NCBI RefSeq assembly: GCF_006265175.1
Contig: NZ_VDCQ01000028.1
Coordinates: 39,716-103,715 of the forward strand
Direction of reading: 5' to 3'
Length of the DNA stretch: 64,000 nucleotides
Source: Paenibacillus hemerocallicola
Lineage (GTDB): Bacteria; Bacillota; Bacilli; Paenibacillales; NBRC-103111
This document shows positions 23,893-32,600 of this stretch, piece by piece. A model generated the notes under the pieces. It was not told the origin of the DNA. It did no database searches and saw only the letters and a list, made by a program, of their open reading frames with translations. The first letter of the stretch is position 1, and each line of letters starts with the position of its first letter. Made by a program: the position numbers and the translations under genes.

Positions 23893-24618
23893 CCCTATTA
23901 CAGGTTAAGGAAATAATTCAGGAACTTAAACAAACCAATAACATCTATAAATCATAAAATAATCACTATAATGGTTATTCTATGTTTTCAAATCTTTCCT
24001 AGATTGATTTTATTTATACAAAAATTTGAGATTTATTATCGATTAAAGCTAACGCAGATTCTCACATGTTTAAAAAGGGAGCAAGACAGATACAGGATAT
24101 GCTTGATAAATACGCGGACTTGGCCAACATGAATGGTGGGGCTGCAGTTATCAGAAGATTAGCACACCATGAAATCATTCCAACCGAACAATTACAATCA
24201 TTTAACAAGTTGTAAGAGCTATTGAGGGGTTTTAAAAGATTGATTGTACCATGCATGTACTACTTGCTGTCTAACAATTCACACTGGTTTGAAGGGTTTA
24301 ATATGGCATCACTTAAGTATCCAGTGCCGAATGTAAGGAATAGCGTAAGGCAGCACTTGAAAATAGACGTCATTTTACCTGTTCTTTTCACATTGCTTAT
24401 GGTTGTATACCTTTGATGGAGACTATCCTAGAAATGGTTTTAGGTAAAGCATAGAAATGAGTAAATCATGAAAGCCAGTGTATCCAAGAATCTAAAGAAA
24501 AGTGGGAAAATGTGTTACAATGTTCTCATATTAAATCCTCGTGAGGTGTCTCAATGTTAGGTAGTCTATAAAGAACCGATATTGTAAAGAATATAGAGTA
24601 ATAAAAGGAGGGGATTTC
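23893..24618. other. Gene-poor AT-rich interval
   Basis: 726 bp between divergent defence operons. Two short + strand ORFs are possible. One at 24066-24215 (49 codons) begins MFKKGARQIQDMLDKYADLA and ends EQLQSFNKL. One at 24303-24416 (37 codons) begins MASLKYPVPNVRNSVRQHLK and ends in a hydrophobic segment. Neither is recognised. The first could be the tail of a lost gene. Confidence 0.35.
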
Positions 24619-25782
24619 GTGGAAAATATCGATGAAATTCTGGATAATGAAGATCTTGATTTGGACGAGGGTGATTTACTTAGTCCTAGCAAAGATAGAG
24701 AACTTAATGATATTTACCCTGAGGCCAATATAAAGGTAGAAAGGGAGCAGTATTCTATTTTTGAGCTAAATAGAAAGTTTGGAAAGGCACAAGTTGTGCT
24801 GGACCCTGATTTTCAGAGAGAGGATGTTTGGAAAAATCGTCAAAAGTCAGAACTAATTGAATCAGTACTAATGGGAATACCATTGCCCATATTTTATTTA
24901 AATGAAACCAAAGAAGGTAAACTTGTAGTTGTAGATGGTCGGCAAAGATTAACAGCATTCTTTCAATTTTTAAAGGAAGAATACAGACTTACTGATTTAA
25001 GGATATTGAAAGCATTAAACCTTAAAAAATTTAGCGAATTAGATAAAAAACTTCAAGCTAATTTGGAAGATTTCCAAATAATTGCACAGGTAATTAAACC
25101 ACCCACTCCAGATCGTATCAAATTTGACATATTTGACAGGGTAAATAGAGGGGGAACTCCTCTAAATAATCAAGAAATGAGAAATGCTTTATATCAAGGA
25201 AAGTCTACTTTACTACTAAGAAATTTGTCTGCTAAAGAAGTATTCAAAAGAGTAACCAATAATTCAATTAATTCAAAAAGAATGAAAGACCGCTATCTTA
25301 TTCTTAGATTCATTGGCTTTTATTTGTTGAAGGTTGAGATTTTAAAAGATGCAAATGGAGAGTTAATTGAGTATAAAGGGGATATAGATGAATTTCTTGG
25401 GAAGATAATGGATTACATAAATGAATTGACCAATGAAGAAATTAAAGTGTTGGAAAAATTATTCGAAAAAACAATGAGAAATAATGAAATTATTTTTAAT
25501 GATGATGCTTTTCGAAGAATTGCCAGAAGTGGAAAGAGACAGCCGATAAACATGTTGTTATTTGAAGCATTAAGTTACTTATTTACAATGTTTGAAGAAG
25601 AGTATTGCTTAGAAAACAAGGAAAAAATTAAAAGTGTTTGTTTTGAATTATTAAAAGATGAGCATTTGAATAAATTATTAACAAATGACCGTGGTCGAGG
25701 AATTGTAGTGCCAGAAATAATGAAGTTAATGGATACTTTAAAGGAGAGGCTGTTGAATGATAACCAAGTTGAAAATTCATAA
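24619..25782 (+). CDS. DUF262 (ParB/GmrSD-like) protein of a three-gene defence system
   Basis: 387 residues, GTG start with AAAGGAGGGG. DUF262 fold seen in FSIFELNRKF-like and LDPDFQREDVWKNRQKSELI, then SVLMGIPLPIFYLNE, the signature VVDGRQRLTAFFQFL (usually DGQQR) and FDRVNRGGTPLNNQEMRNAL. DUF262 is a ParB/sulfiredoxin-like nuclease/NTPase domain found in GmrSD-type and other phage-defence proteins. No DUF1524 HNH domain follows, so it is not GmrSD. It overlaps the next gene by 26 bp, so the three genes are one operon. I recall that DUF262 with a DUF3696 ATPase is the make-up of the Menshen system. Confidence 0.85.
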   Translation: MENIDEILDNEDLDLDEGDLLSPSKDRELNDIYPEANIKVEREQYSIFELNRKFGKAQVVLDPDFQREDVWKNRQKSELIESVLMGIPLPIFYLNETKEGKLVVVDGRQRLTAFFQFLKEEYRLTDLRILKALNLKKFSELDKKLQANLEDFQIIAQVIKPPTPDRIKFDIFDRVNRGGTPLNNQEMRNALYQGKSTLLLRNLSAKEVFKRVTNNSINSKRMKDRYLILRFIGFYLLKVEILKDANGELIEYKGDIDEFLGKIMDYINELTNEEIKVLEKLFEKTMRNNEIIFNDDAFRRIARSGKRQPINMLLFEALSYLFTMFEEEYCLENKEKIKSVCFELLKDEHLNKLLTNDRGRGIVVPEIMKLMDTLKERLLNDNQVENS

Positions 25783-26818
25783 TTTAAAGTGTTTTGACAG
25801 TGTTGAAATGTCTTTAAATAACTTTACACTACTGACAGGGATGAACTCAGCTGGAAAATCTACTATTATTCAGGCTATTTTATTAGCAGTTCAAAATGTT
25901 ACAGAAAATGGGCGTTTTCCTTTAAATGGAAGGCTAGTATCCTTAGGTCAGTTTTCTGATGTCAGGAATTTTATACGAAATGCTAAAGAGTTTGAAGTTG
26001 AGGTTTCATCCAAAAATAACAACTCGGTAAAATTTAAATTTATCGAAAATGGTCAGGAAGTAAAATGCGAAATAACCAATGATAGTGAGGTGTTAATTGA
26101 TTATTTGCATCAAAAAAATCATAGAATAAGCTATTTCTCTTCGAAACGTATTGGATCGCAAGATTTGTACCTTAAAAACTATGATAGTTATCTCAACTTT
26201 GGGATATTAGGTGAATTTGCTATCGATTATTTTGAGAAAAACAAAAGTACTCAAATTGAAGATTACTTAATTAAGGAAAAGCCAGTTGGAAAAACTCTAG
26301 AACTTCAAGTGAACTACTGGCTCAAGTATATTTTAAATTGCGAAATATCAACTGAAGATATATCAGGAACTGATCAAGTGAGAGTGAAGTATAAATACTC
26401 GAACAATAGATATGTTCGACCTAGAAATATAGGTTCTGGTTTAAGTTATATAATTTCTTTGTTAATTAGTGTAATGTCCTCCAAAAAAGATGATCTGATA
26501 ATAATTGAGAATCCCGAAATACACTTACATCCAAGTGCACAATCAAAATTAACGGAATTTTTAACGTTTTGTTCAGAAAATGGAATTAAATTAATTGTTG
26601 AAACTCATAGTGATCACATTTTTAATGGGGTAAGAAAATCTATTTTTAATAAAGTTATTAGTAAAAATAATCTTTCTGTATATTTTTGCAAATTAACAGA
26701 TGATTTATTAACAGAACCAGTCGAAATATTCTTCAATCAAAAAGGCGATGTGGAGAATCATCAAAGGGGCTTATTTGACCAGTTTGATGAAGACCTAGAT
26801 GAAATGTTGGGGTTATAG
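25757..26818 (+). CDS. AAA ATPase with DUF3696 C-terminus (OLD/SMC-like)
   Basis: 353 residues. Walker A LTGMNSAGKSTIIQAI at about residue 30 after ITKLKIHNLKCFDSVEM; a shortened middle; ABC-type signature YIISLLISVMSSKKDDLIII; Walker B-like IIENPEIHLHPSAQSKL; then ETHSDHIFNGVR (H-loop). The end EIFFNQKGDVENHQRGLFDQ followed by FDEDLDEM matches the DUF3696 tail. Such ATPases act as sensors or motors in defence systems, with an effector from the same operon. Only 3 bp separate it from the third gene. Confidence 0.85.
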   Translation: MITKLKIHNLKCFDSVEMSLNNFTLLTGMNSAGKSTIIQAILLAVQNVTENGRFPLNGRLVSLGQFSDVRNFIRNAKEFEVEVSSKNNNSVKFKFIENGQEVKCEITNDSEVLIDYLHQKNHRISYFSSKRIGSQDLYLKNYDSYLNFGILGEFAIDYFEKNKSTQIEDYLIKEKPVGKTLELQVNYWLKYILNCEISTEDISGTDQVRVKYKYSNNRYVRPRNIGSGLSYIISLLISVMSSKKDDLIIIENPEIHLHPSAQSKLTEFLTFCSENGIKLIVETHSDHIFNGVRKSIFNKVISKNNLSVYFCKLTDDLLTEPVEIFFNQKGDVENHQRGLFDQFDEDLDEMLGL

Positions 26819-26821
26819 AAT

Positions 26822-27679
26822 ATGGAAGTGTTAATGAATGAATTGTCATTAGAAGGGCAATTTACAGATCTTAATGAATTCTTAAATTCTTTAAGGGAGT
26901 TTATATTAATACAGAAAATAATGGATGCTGCTCAAATTAAATTACTGAAACATTATAATCTACTAAATGAGAAAGTAACAGTATCCCACTCATTACACGC
27001 TGTTTTAACAGATAATAGCATTAAAACTACTAGTGAGATTAGAAGATTTAAAATATATTTAAAAAGGTTACTATCAGATCCTTCATTTTGGCATGAGAAT
27101 CAATTTCACAAACAATCTGATAGATATACATGTAAATTCACAGATAAAACCCATGACTATTCTTTAGCGGAGGCCTGTGAAAGAGACAGACGAGTACTTT
27201 CCTTTGAAAACAAGAAATTTAAAGATAATACAATAGTTATTGAGAAGAACAATGCGGAAGTAATGACTTTATTAAACTTTCATAATGCTCAATCTCTAAG
27301 TGAAATATTGTTTGAGGAAAATGCCATAAATGAGAAAGATTATTGTGATGTCCGATTTGTAGAAACTAATCTTTCTTTTGATCATCTAGATGAGAACTTT
27401 TCTTTTGGGATATTAAATTATGAAGAAAAAAGACAATTCATATCCACGTTTAAAATGTTTTCCGAAATGTCTTGGGATGATATTTTAAATCATGATGGAC
27501 TTGATTACAAACCATATACTCCTTCAGGGCAAAGTTGGTTTGAAAACACACCATTTCATAATACTAAAATTTATAAATTTAGAACTTCACAAAAGTTAAG
27601 ATGCTTTGGTTTTAGGGAAGAGGACATTTTTTATGTACTGAGATTTGAAAGAGATCACAAAATTAGTGATAAAGGGTAA
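26822..27679 (+). CDS. Unknown third protein of the DUF262-ATPase operon (candidate effector)
   Basis: 285 residues; no known domain is certain. The middle holds YTCKFTDKTHDYSLAEACER. The last 50 residues, with KIYKFRTSQKLRCFGFREED and IFYVLRFERDHKISDKG, have the shape of the end of RelE/HigB-type RNase toxins (basic strand, 'R.FGFR', 'IFYVL.FDRDH'). I infer it may be the toxic or RNA-acting arm of the system. It is the third gene of the operon, 3 bp after the ATPase gene, and AT-rich like its partners. Confidence 0.6.
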   Translation: MEVLMNELSLEGQFTDLNEFLNSLREFILIQKIMDAAQIKLLKHYNLLNEKVTVSHSLHAVLTDNSIKTTSEIRRFKIYLKRLLSDPSFWHENQFHKQSDRYTCKFTDKTHDYSLAEACERDRRVLSFENKKFKDNTIVIEKNNAEVMTLLNFHNAQSLSEILFEENAINEKDYCDVRFVETNLSFDHLDENFSFGILNYEEKRQFISTFKMFSEMSWDDILNHDGLDYKPYTPSGQSWFENTPFHNTKIYKFRTSQKLRCFGFREEDIFYVLRFERDHKISDKG

Positions 27680-27786
27680 TTATTGATATCAACTTCTGCG
27701 TCTAGTAATATGCTTATCTTATTCTGCAATTATTTTGTCTTTTTAGCGAATACTGCCACATCTTGCTACTGTCATTATTACTTATT

Positions 27787-27813
27787 CCGCACATGTGGAG
27801 TGCGTAGACTCCT
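27787..27813 (+). other. Remnant rlmCD 3' end (att-like)
   Basis: CCGCA joined to CATGTGGAGTGCGT; reads His-Val-Glu-Cys-Val-Asp-Ser-stop in the rlmCD frame. Shares CATGTGGAGTGCGT with the copy at 58652-58665; the central part of the core is deleted. Confidence 0.5.
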
Positions 27814-27917
27814 AATTAAAGAAGAATAAAAAGTCCTTGTGTCGAGGCGCGTAAAAGAAGGTTGTTTAACTGTACATATTAGCCCCCTTTACCGAATTAT
27901 ATAGCGCGTATGCGTTT

Positions 27918-27941
27918 GTAACCAATTGTCTCCAGGTGACA
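27918..27941 (+). repeat. 24-bp flanking repeat, right copy
   Basis: Begins GTAACCAATTGTCTCCAG and ends GTGACA; the partner is at 19530-19553 (three substitutions, all purine transitions A/G). Confidence 0.6.
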
Positions 27942-28008
27942 CCATTGGCCTGCTACGGGGGATAAAGGAAAAAGCCAGTAACACGTACTTTTCAAGCCCA
28001 TTAAGATG

Positions 28009-28043
28009 GTGCGATTTTGGTGTTAAAACTTGGTGCGATATAG
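28009..28043 (+). repeat. Candidate integrase arm-type sites, right end
   Basis: GATGGTGCGAT, TTTGGTGTTAA and CTTGGTGCGAT: three TGGTG direct repeats about 12-16 bp apart, mirroring the pair at 7899-7922. Confidence 0.4.
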
Positions 28044-28185
28044 AGAAACAGCATTCATAATGGACAGATAAGAATTAATGCAATTAATGTACGACTGTTC
28101 TTACATTATCGTGGTGTTAACGCCGAACATAAAGAATTAATGCGAATTATCCAATATAACAGACAATAAAAAAATGCACCGTACC

Positions 28186-28243
28186 CCGCATACGGTTCAT
28201 GTGAAGTTTGAACTTACTACTCCACAGGATCTGCCTATTTAGT
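28186..28243 (+). other. att core, right, with alternative RlmCD C-terminus
   Basis: CCGCATACGGTTCATGT; the frame reads Pro-His-Thr-Val-His-Val-Lys-Phe-Glu-Leu and on to a TAG near 28241, followed by a terminator at 28262. This is what an attR left by integration at the gene end would look like. Confidence 0.55.
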
Positions 28244-28261
28244 GGATAATCCAACTATATC

Positions 28262-28288
28262 GCCTTCCGAAGAGCCTCTTCGGAAGGC
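28262..28288. terminator. Strong intrinsic terminator
   Basis: GCCTTCCGAAGA / TCTTCGGAAGGC, 12-bp perfect stem with GCC loop, then ATTTTCG. Sits between the att tail and a convergent - strand gene. Confidence 0.8.
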
Positions 28289-28318
28289 ATTTTCGTTTGC
28301 TTCGACATTTGGAAGGCA

Positions 28319-28573
28319 TCATTCAACCGTTTCCTCCCCCAATAGCTCAAGAATGGAAACATCCAATGCCTTTGCAATGGCAACGACCTCATAATCCTGT
28401 ACAAGGCGATACTGCCCCTCCAGTCGGGACAGGCTGGTCGAACTGATGTCCAAGCCGAAAGTTTGCAGTCTGGCGAGAAATTCCTTTTGCTTCATTCGTT
28501 TGGCCTTTCGGATGGCGACAACACGGGTGCCGATAATATTTTTGTCGCCCGGCGGTTCCTTGCGGTGCTTCAT
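28319..28573 (-). CDS. Small XRE-family regulator
   Basis: 84 residues. Helix-turn-helix: NIIGTRVVAIRKAKRMKQKEF, then LQTFGLDISSTSLSRLEGQY and a helix (DYEVVAIAKALDVSILELLG). The form resembles small Cro/C1-like regulators of mobile DNA. It is divergent from the short genes that precede the Tc locus. ATGCGA/TCGCAT repeats upstream (28627-28688) are its likely operator. Confidence 0.85.
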   Translation of the reverse strand: MKHRKEPPGDKNIIGTRVVAIRKAKRMKQKEFLARLQTFGLDISSTSLSRLEGQYRLVQDYEVVAIAKALDVSILELLGEETVE

Positions 28574-28626
28574 TCACGGTCACCTCACATTTTATCCAAA
28601 TTGTATGCGAGGATAGTATTGCTTTA

Positions 28627-28688
28627 ATGCGAATATCGCATTAAAATAAAATAAACCGATTTTCGCATTAAAATGCGAATGATCGCAT
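28627..28688. promoter_or_regulatory. Cluster of ATGCGA/TCGCAT palindromes (candidate operator)
   Basis: ATGCGA-ATA-TCGCAT at 28627-28641, TTCGCAT-TAAA-ATGCGAA at 28662-28679 and a further TCGCAT at 28683-28688. Five half-sites occur in 62 bp, directly upstream of the divergent XRE gene. Confidence 0.6.
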
Positions 28689-28735
28689 CCGGTACAATCA
28701 GGGAAACGCTCAAGGAAGGAGGCGCGAGTTAAGCG

Positions 28736-28861
28736 ATGAAGGAGCTGTTGCGCAAGTACGAGGAAGAAAGCAAATGTTTAATGAGTTGGACTGGGGATCG
28801 CTTGAGCAGGGAATTCCGCTTGGCCAAAATGAAACGGTTCAGGTCCAAAGCCGCAAGGTAG
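28736..28861 (+). CDS. Small ORF of unknown function
   Basis: 41 codons: MKELLRKYEEESKCLMSWTG, then basic. AAGGAGG lies 13 nt upstream. It overlaps the ORF at 28774 in another frame; only one of the two, or a frameshifted merger, is likely real. Confidence 0.3.
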   Translation: MKELLRKYEEESKCLMSWTGDRLSREFRLAKMKRFRSKAAR

Positions 28862-28902
28862 ACGATTTGGTTATCCGGTTTCATTTGTCCAATAACGGCT
28901 GA
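28774..28902 (+). CDS. Small ORF of unknown function
   Basis: 42 codons: MFNELDWGSLEQGIPLGQNE, then RKVDDLVIRFHLSNNG. GAGGAAG lies about 9 nt upstream. Balanced composition makes it the better candidate of the two overlapping ORFs. The next gene begins 46 bp later on the same strand. Confidence 0.4.
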   Translation: MFNELDWGSLEQGIPLGQNETVQVQSRKVDDLVIRFHLSNNG

Positions 28903-28948
28903 GGGAGAGCAATGCATCTTTAAGGCTTGCTCGCGAGGAGGAGTGGTC

Positions 28949-29302
28949 ATGGATATTCCGTCATGGTTCCAAAGCGCTATTCAGCGGCGGCTGGATTATG
29001 TTTCGGCTCGAATCGAGCGTCATCCGGACCTGCACAAGTATCGCGTAGAAGAGGAAAAGGCTTTTGAGGCGTTGTTTTCCGAGACGGATAAAACGCAGTG
29101 GCCGGAGTTTATGGAATGGGAGGATAAGCATCATTACAAGCTGGCATTGGAGAACGAACGCTTGTATTTGCAAGGAATGCGTGACGGCGTTCAGCTTGTC
29201 GTTGCGCTGCTATCCGATCCTTTTACTCCAGCTGCGGCTTATTGTGCAAAAGAAGCGGGAATTTCGGCCTCTGCAGCATCGGAAGCTGAAGCTGAATGCT
29301 AA
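28949..29302 (+). CDS. Small hypothetical protein, intact copy (DUF6809-like)
   Basis: 117 residues from ATG 28949 with GAGGAGGAG upstream (GTG 28943 is alternative). Helical protein: IPSWFQSAIQRRLDYVSARI, then TQWPEFMEWEDKHHYKLALE and GMRDGVQLVVALLSDPF. The type recurs in Paenibacillus and related genomes next to mobile DNA; function unknown. A decayed second copy with a one-base deletion lies at 49725-50065, on the other side of the Tc locus. Confidence 0.65.
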   Translation: MDIPSWFQSAIQRRLDYVSARIERHPDLHKYRVEEEKAFEALFSETDKTQWPEFMEWEDKHHYKLALENERLYLQGMRDGVQLVVALLSDPFTPAAAYCAKEAGISASAASEAEAEC

Positions 29303-29385
29303 TCTCGTTTTAGCATACTCCGAGAGGCATTTGAACGGAAATCAAGATTTTCCGGGAAAATCGAACTATATGAAGGCTCTTTTTT

Positions 29386-29411
29386 GGACTGTCCTCGCGA
29401 CAGTCCTTTTT
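29386..29411 (+). terminator. Intrinsic terminator before the Tc locus
   Basis: GGACTGTC (29386-29393), loop CTCGC, GACAGTCC (29399-29406), then TTTTTGCTCT. Confidence 0.85.
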
Positions 29412-29687
29412 GCTCTCTGATTTGCGTGAAATTGTGAAGCTTCTGAAATAGTAGGAGATTACGGAGTAAAGCGCCGACTGTCCCCCAAGGCTCATATCAC
29501 TCTTTTGAACCAATTTCCCCCATCATAAGCACTAGAGTTACAACAATCGACAGACTTTTTATACTCCCCGCTTCTATACTGTAGGTGTTCTGCGTATGGC
29601 CTCTCCCCGCGAAGAAAGATTACCTTGCTGGTATTACCCAAACTGCACATACAGGCTCAAAGAGACCTTGAAGGAGTGACGACCCCC
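29412..29687. other. Leader region of the Tc operon
   Basis: 276 bp. Two TATACT boxes (about 29562 and 29576) are possible -10 elements, with no convincing -35. A 27-codon ORF (29596-29679, MASPREERLPCWYYPNCTYR and on to KETLKE) ends inside the ribosome site of the toxin gene; it could be a leader peptide but has no good ribosome site itself. Confidence 0.3.
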
Positions 29688-32600
29688 ATGTCCTTGCCGG
29701 ACAAGGAAACAAGTCCAAGTAAAGACAAGCACGCGCTAACGGTGCCTTCGATCTCGCTGCCCAAAGGAGGCGGGGCGATCCGCAGCATCGGCGAGAAGTT
29801 CGCGTCCAACCCGGTCACGGGAACCGGTTCGATGACCGTTCCCATCGCCAGCAGCCCGGGCCGTTCCGGCTTCGGCCCGCAGCTTTCCCTATCGTACGAC
29901 TCGGGGGCGGGAAATGGGCCGTTTGGCCTCGGATGGAGCCTGTCGCTTCCCTCGATCACGCGCAAAACCGATAAGGGGCTGCCTCGTTACCGGGATGACC
30001 GGGAGCCGGAGCCGGAGTCGGATGTGTTTATGTTGTCCGGCGCCGAAGACCTGGTGCCTGTGCTCGTACAGGATGCGCGGGGAAGCTGGAAGCGCGAAGA
30101 GCTGCCGCCGCGTACGGTGGACGGGACAAGCTATCTCATTCGCCGCTATCGGCCGCGCGTCGAAGGACTGTTCGCCAGGATCGAGCGATGGACCAACTCA
30201 TCCAAGCCGGATGATGTCTTTTGGCGTTCGATCTCGAAGGATAATGTCACAACCTGGTATGGCCGAAGCGAGCATTCGCGCATCGCCGATCCGGAGCATC
30301 CGGAACGCATCTTCAGCTGGCTCATCTGCGAGAGCTATGACGACAAGGGGAATGAGATCACTTACCGGTATAAGTCGGAAAATGCCGAAAATATCGATCT
30401 TTCGCCGGCTCACCAGCGAAATCGCGGCGATCAAGCGGATCCTCGCCGTACCGTCAACAAATACATCAAACGAATCCGCTATGGCAACCACGTGCCTTAT
30501 TTTCCCGAACTCCTGTCAAACCGATCGTGGCCGGACCCGCCGGGCGACAACCATTGGCATTTTGAAGTCGTGTTCGATTACGGCGAGCACGATGCGACCA
30601 ACCCCACACCTCAAGAGACCGGCATCTGGTCGTCTCGTCCCGACCCCTTCTCGGCTTACCGCTCCACGTTCGAAATACGTACCCACCGCTTATGTCGGCG
30701 CATCCTGATGTTTCATCATTTTCCGGATGATCCGGAAAGCCAGAAAGGGTATGACGGTCTAGTTCGTTCGACCGATTTCACTTACCAGGCCGATCAAGAT
30801 CGTTCCCATTCTCTTACACCGGTTTATTCCAAGCTTATGAAAGTGACGCAAAACAGCTATCGGCTGACGGCAGATGGAACCTATCTGACTGCGGCGCTGC
30901 CTCCGGTCGAGTTCACCTACAGCGAGGCCGTTATTCAGACGGAAGTGCATGAGATAGATAACGATAGCCTCGCCAATGTACCGGTCGGGATCGACGGCAC
31001 CGACTATCTGTTCGTCGACCTCGACGGCGAAGGGATGTCGGGCGTACTGACCGAGCAGGCGAATGCCTGGTTCTACAAACGCAACCTCGGCCCGACCAAC
31101 CTGGTTGTCGGAGAGGAGGGAGAACGCTTGGAGGCGAAGTTCGCGCCGATGGAGCCAGTGTCGCCGAAGCCTGACATGGCGTTGGCGGGGCAAGCGCGAT
31201 TCCTCGATCTGGCAGGGGACGGCCTTCCGGAATTGGTGCAATATGCAGGTCCGACGCCGGGGTTTTACGAACGGACGACGGACGGGGAGTGGGAGCCGTT
31301 CGTACCGTTCGCCTCACTGCCCCAAGTGAACTGGAGCGACCCGAATCTGAAGTTCATCGATCTTGACGGCGACGGGCGGGCCGATATTCTGATCAGCGAG
31401 CACGACGCATTCGTATGGCATCGCTCGCTCGGCGAAAAAGGCTTTGAGGCGGCGCGGCGCAAGAGCAAGCCGTGGGATGAAGAAAAGGGACCGCACATCG
31501 TGTTTGCCGATGAAGAGCAATCCATCCATTTATCGGATATGTCGGGCGACGGTCTCATCGATATTGTGCGTATTCGCAACAAGGAGGTGTGCTATTGGCC
31601 CAATCTCGGCTATGGCCGCTTCGGTGCGAAGGTGACGATGGATAACGCGCCCCGGTTAGACTATGACGATCAATTTGACCCCGGCCGTATCCGGTTGGCC
31701 GATATCGACGGCTCGGGGACGACGGACCTGATATACCTATGCTCCGGCGGTGTTCATATTTATTTCAATCAGTGCGGCAACAGCTGGAGCGATCCGACTG
31801 CGATCGGACATGTTCCCGCTCCCGATCCTCTTACTCGGGTGCAAGTGGCGGATCTGCTCGGCAATGGAACGGCGTGCCTGGTCTGGTCTTCCTCTTTGCC
31901 GGGCGATGCGCGAAGACCGCTGCGCTACCTGAACCTGATCGGCGGGCAAAAGCCTCACCTGCTTGTCAAAACGGTCAACAACCTGGGTGCGGAGACGACG
32001 GTGGAGTATGCGCCTTCGACCAAGTTCTACCTGCAGGACAAGCAGGCCGGCAAGCCTTGGATCACCAAGCTGCCCGGTCTGGTGCATTGCGTGGAGAAGG
32101 TGACGGTGCATGACAAGTGGCGCAAAGCCACGTTCACGACGACCTACAGTTACCATCACGGATATTTTGACGGGCCGGAGCGCGAGTTTCGCGGCTTTGG
32201 CCGCGTGGAACAGGTAGATGTGGAGAATTACGGCAAGTTTGCCGCGGGCAACGCAAGCAGCCCCTACATCACCGACGACCAAACGCTGTATCAGCCGCCT
32301 GTCAAAACCGTGACCTGGTATCACACCGGGGCCTTTTTTGAAGACAGACGCATACTGGAGCATTTTAAAGAAGAGTACTTTCCTAACGGCGTTCAACAGG
32401 AGAATCCGGGCGCGCAAGGGCTCGGCGCATTCCGAGAGCATGCATGGCCCGAACCCGACCTTGATGCACTGGACCTGAGTGCCGACGAACGGCGCGAAGC
32501 GCTGCGCGCATGCAAGGGCACGATGCTGCGGCAAGAGGTGTACGAGCTTGATGTGGACTTGCTGGCGGCCGGCACGCATAAACCGGTGAAGCTGTTTACG

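Larger units (their letters stand above)
7763..28196. mobile_element. Phage-like integrative element with defence cargo (about 20.4 kb)
   Basis: Bounded by the 11-base core CCGCATACGGT at 7763-7773 and 28186-28196, with TTGGTGC-type repeats about 130-180 bp inside each end. It contains an integrase and repressor (-), excisionase-like protein, primase-helicase, candidate iteron origin, small-terminase-like and tape-measure genes (+), then a serine resolvase, restriction-modification system and three-gene ATPase system. No capsid, portal, tail-fibre, lysis or conjugation genes are seen. It may be a phage satellite or a decayed prophage. Confidence 0.65.
27680..28318. other. Gene-free right end of the element
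   Basis: 639 bp with no credible gene. It holds an rlmCD-end remnant at 27787, the right 24-bp repeat at 27918, TTGGTGC arm-like repeats at 28009-28043, AAGAATTAATGC direct repeats at 28069 and 28132, the att core at 28186 with a short open tail, and a strong terminator at 28262. Confidence 0.6.

Noticed and set aside
24619..25782. GmrSD-type modification-dependent nuclease
   Set aside because: Only the DUF262 part is present; the DUF1524 HNH half is missing in this and the neighbouring genes.
7763..28196. Integrative conjugative element
   Set aside because: Integration into the rlmCD end is typical of some conjugative elements, but no relaxase, coupling protein or secretion gene is present between the cores.
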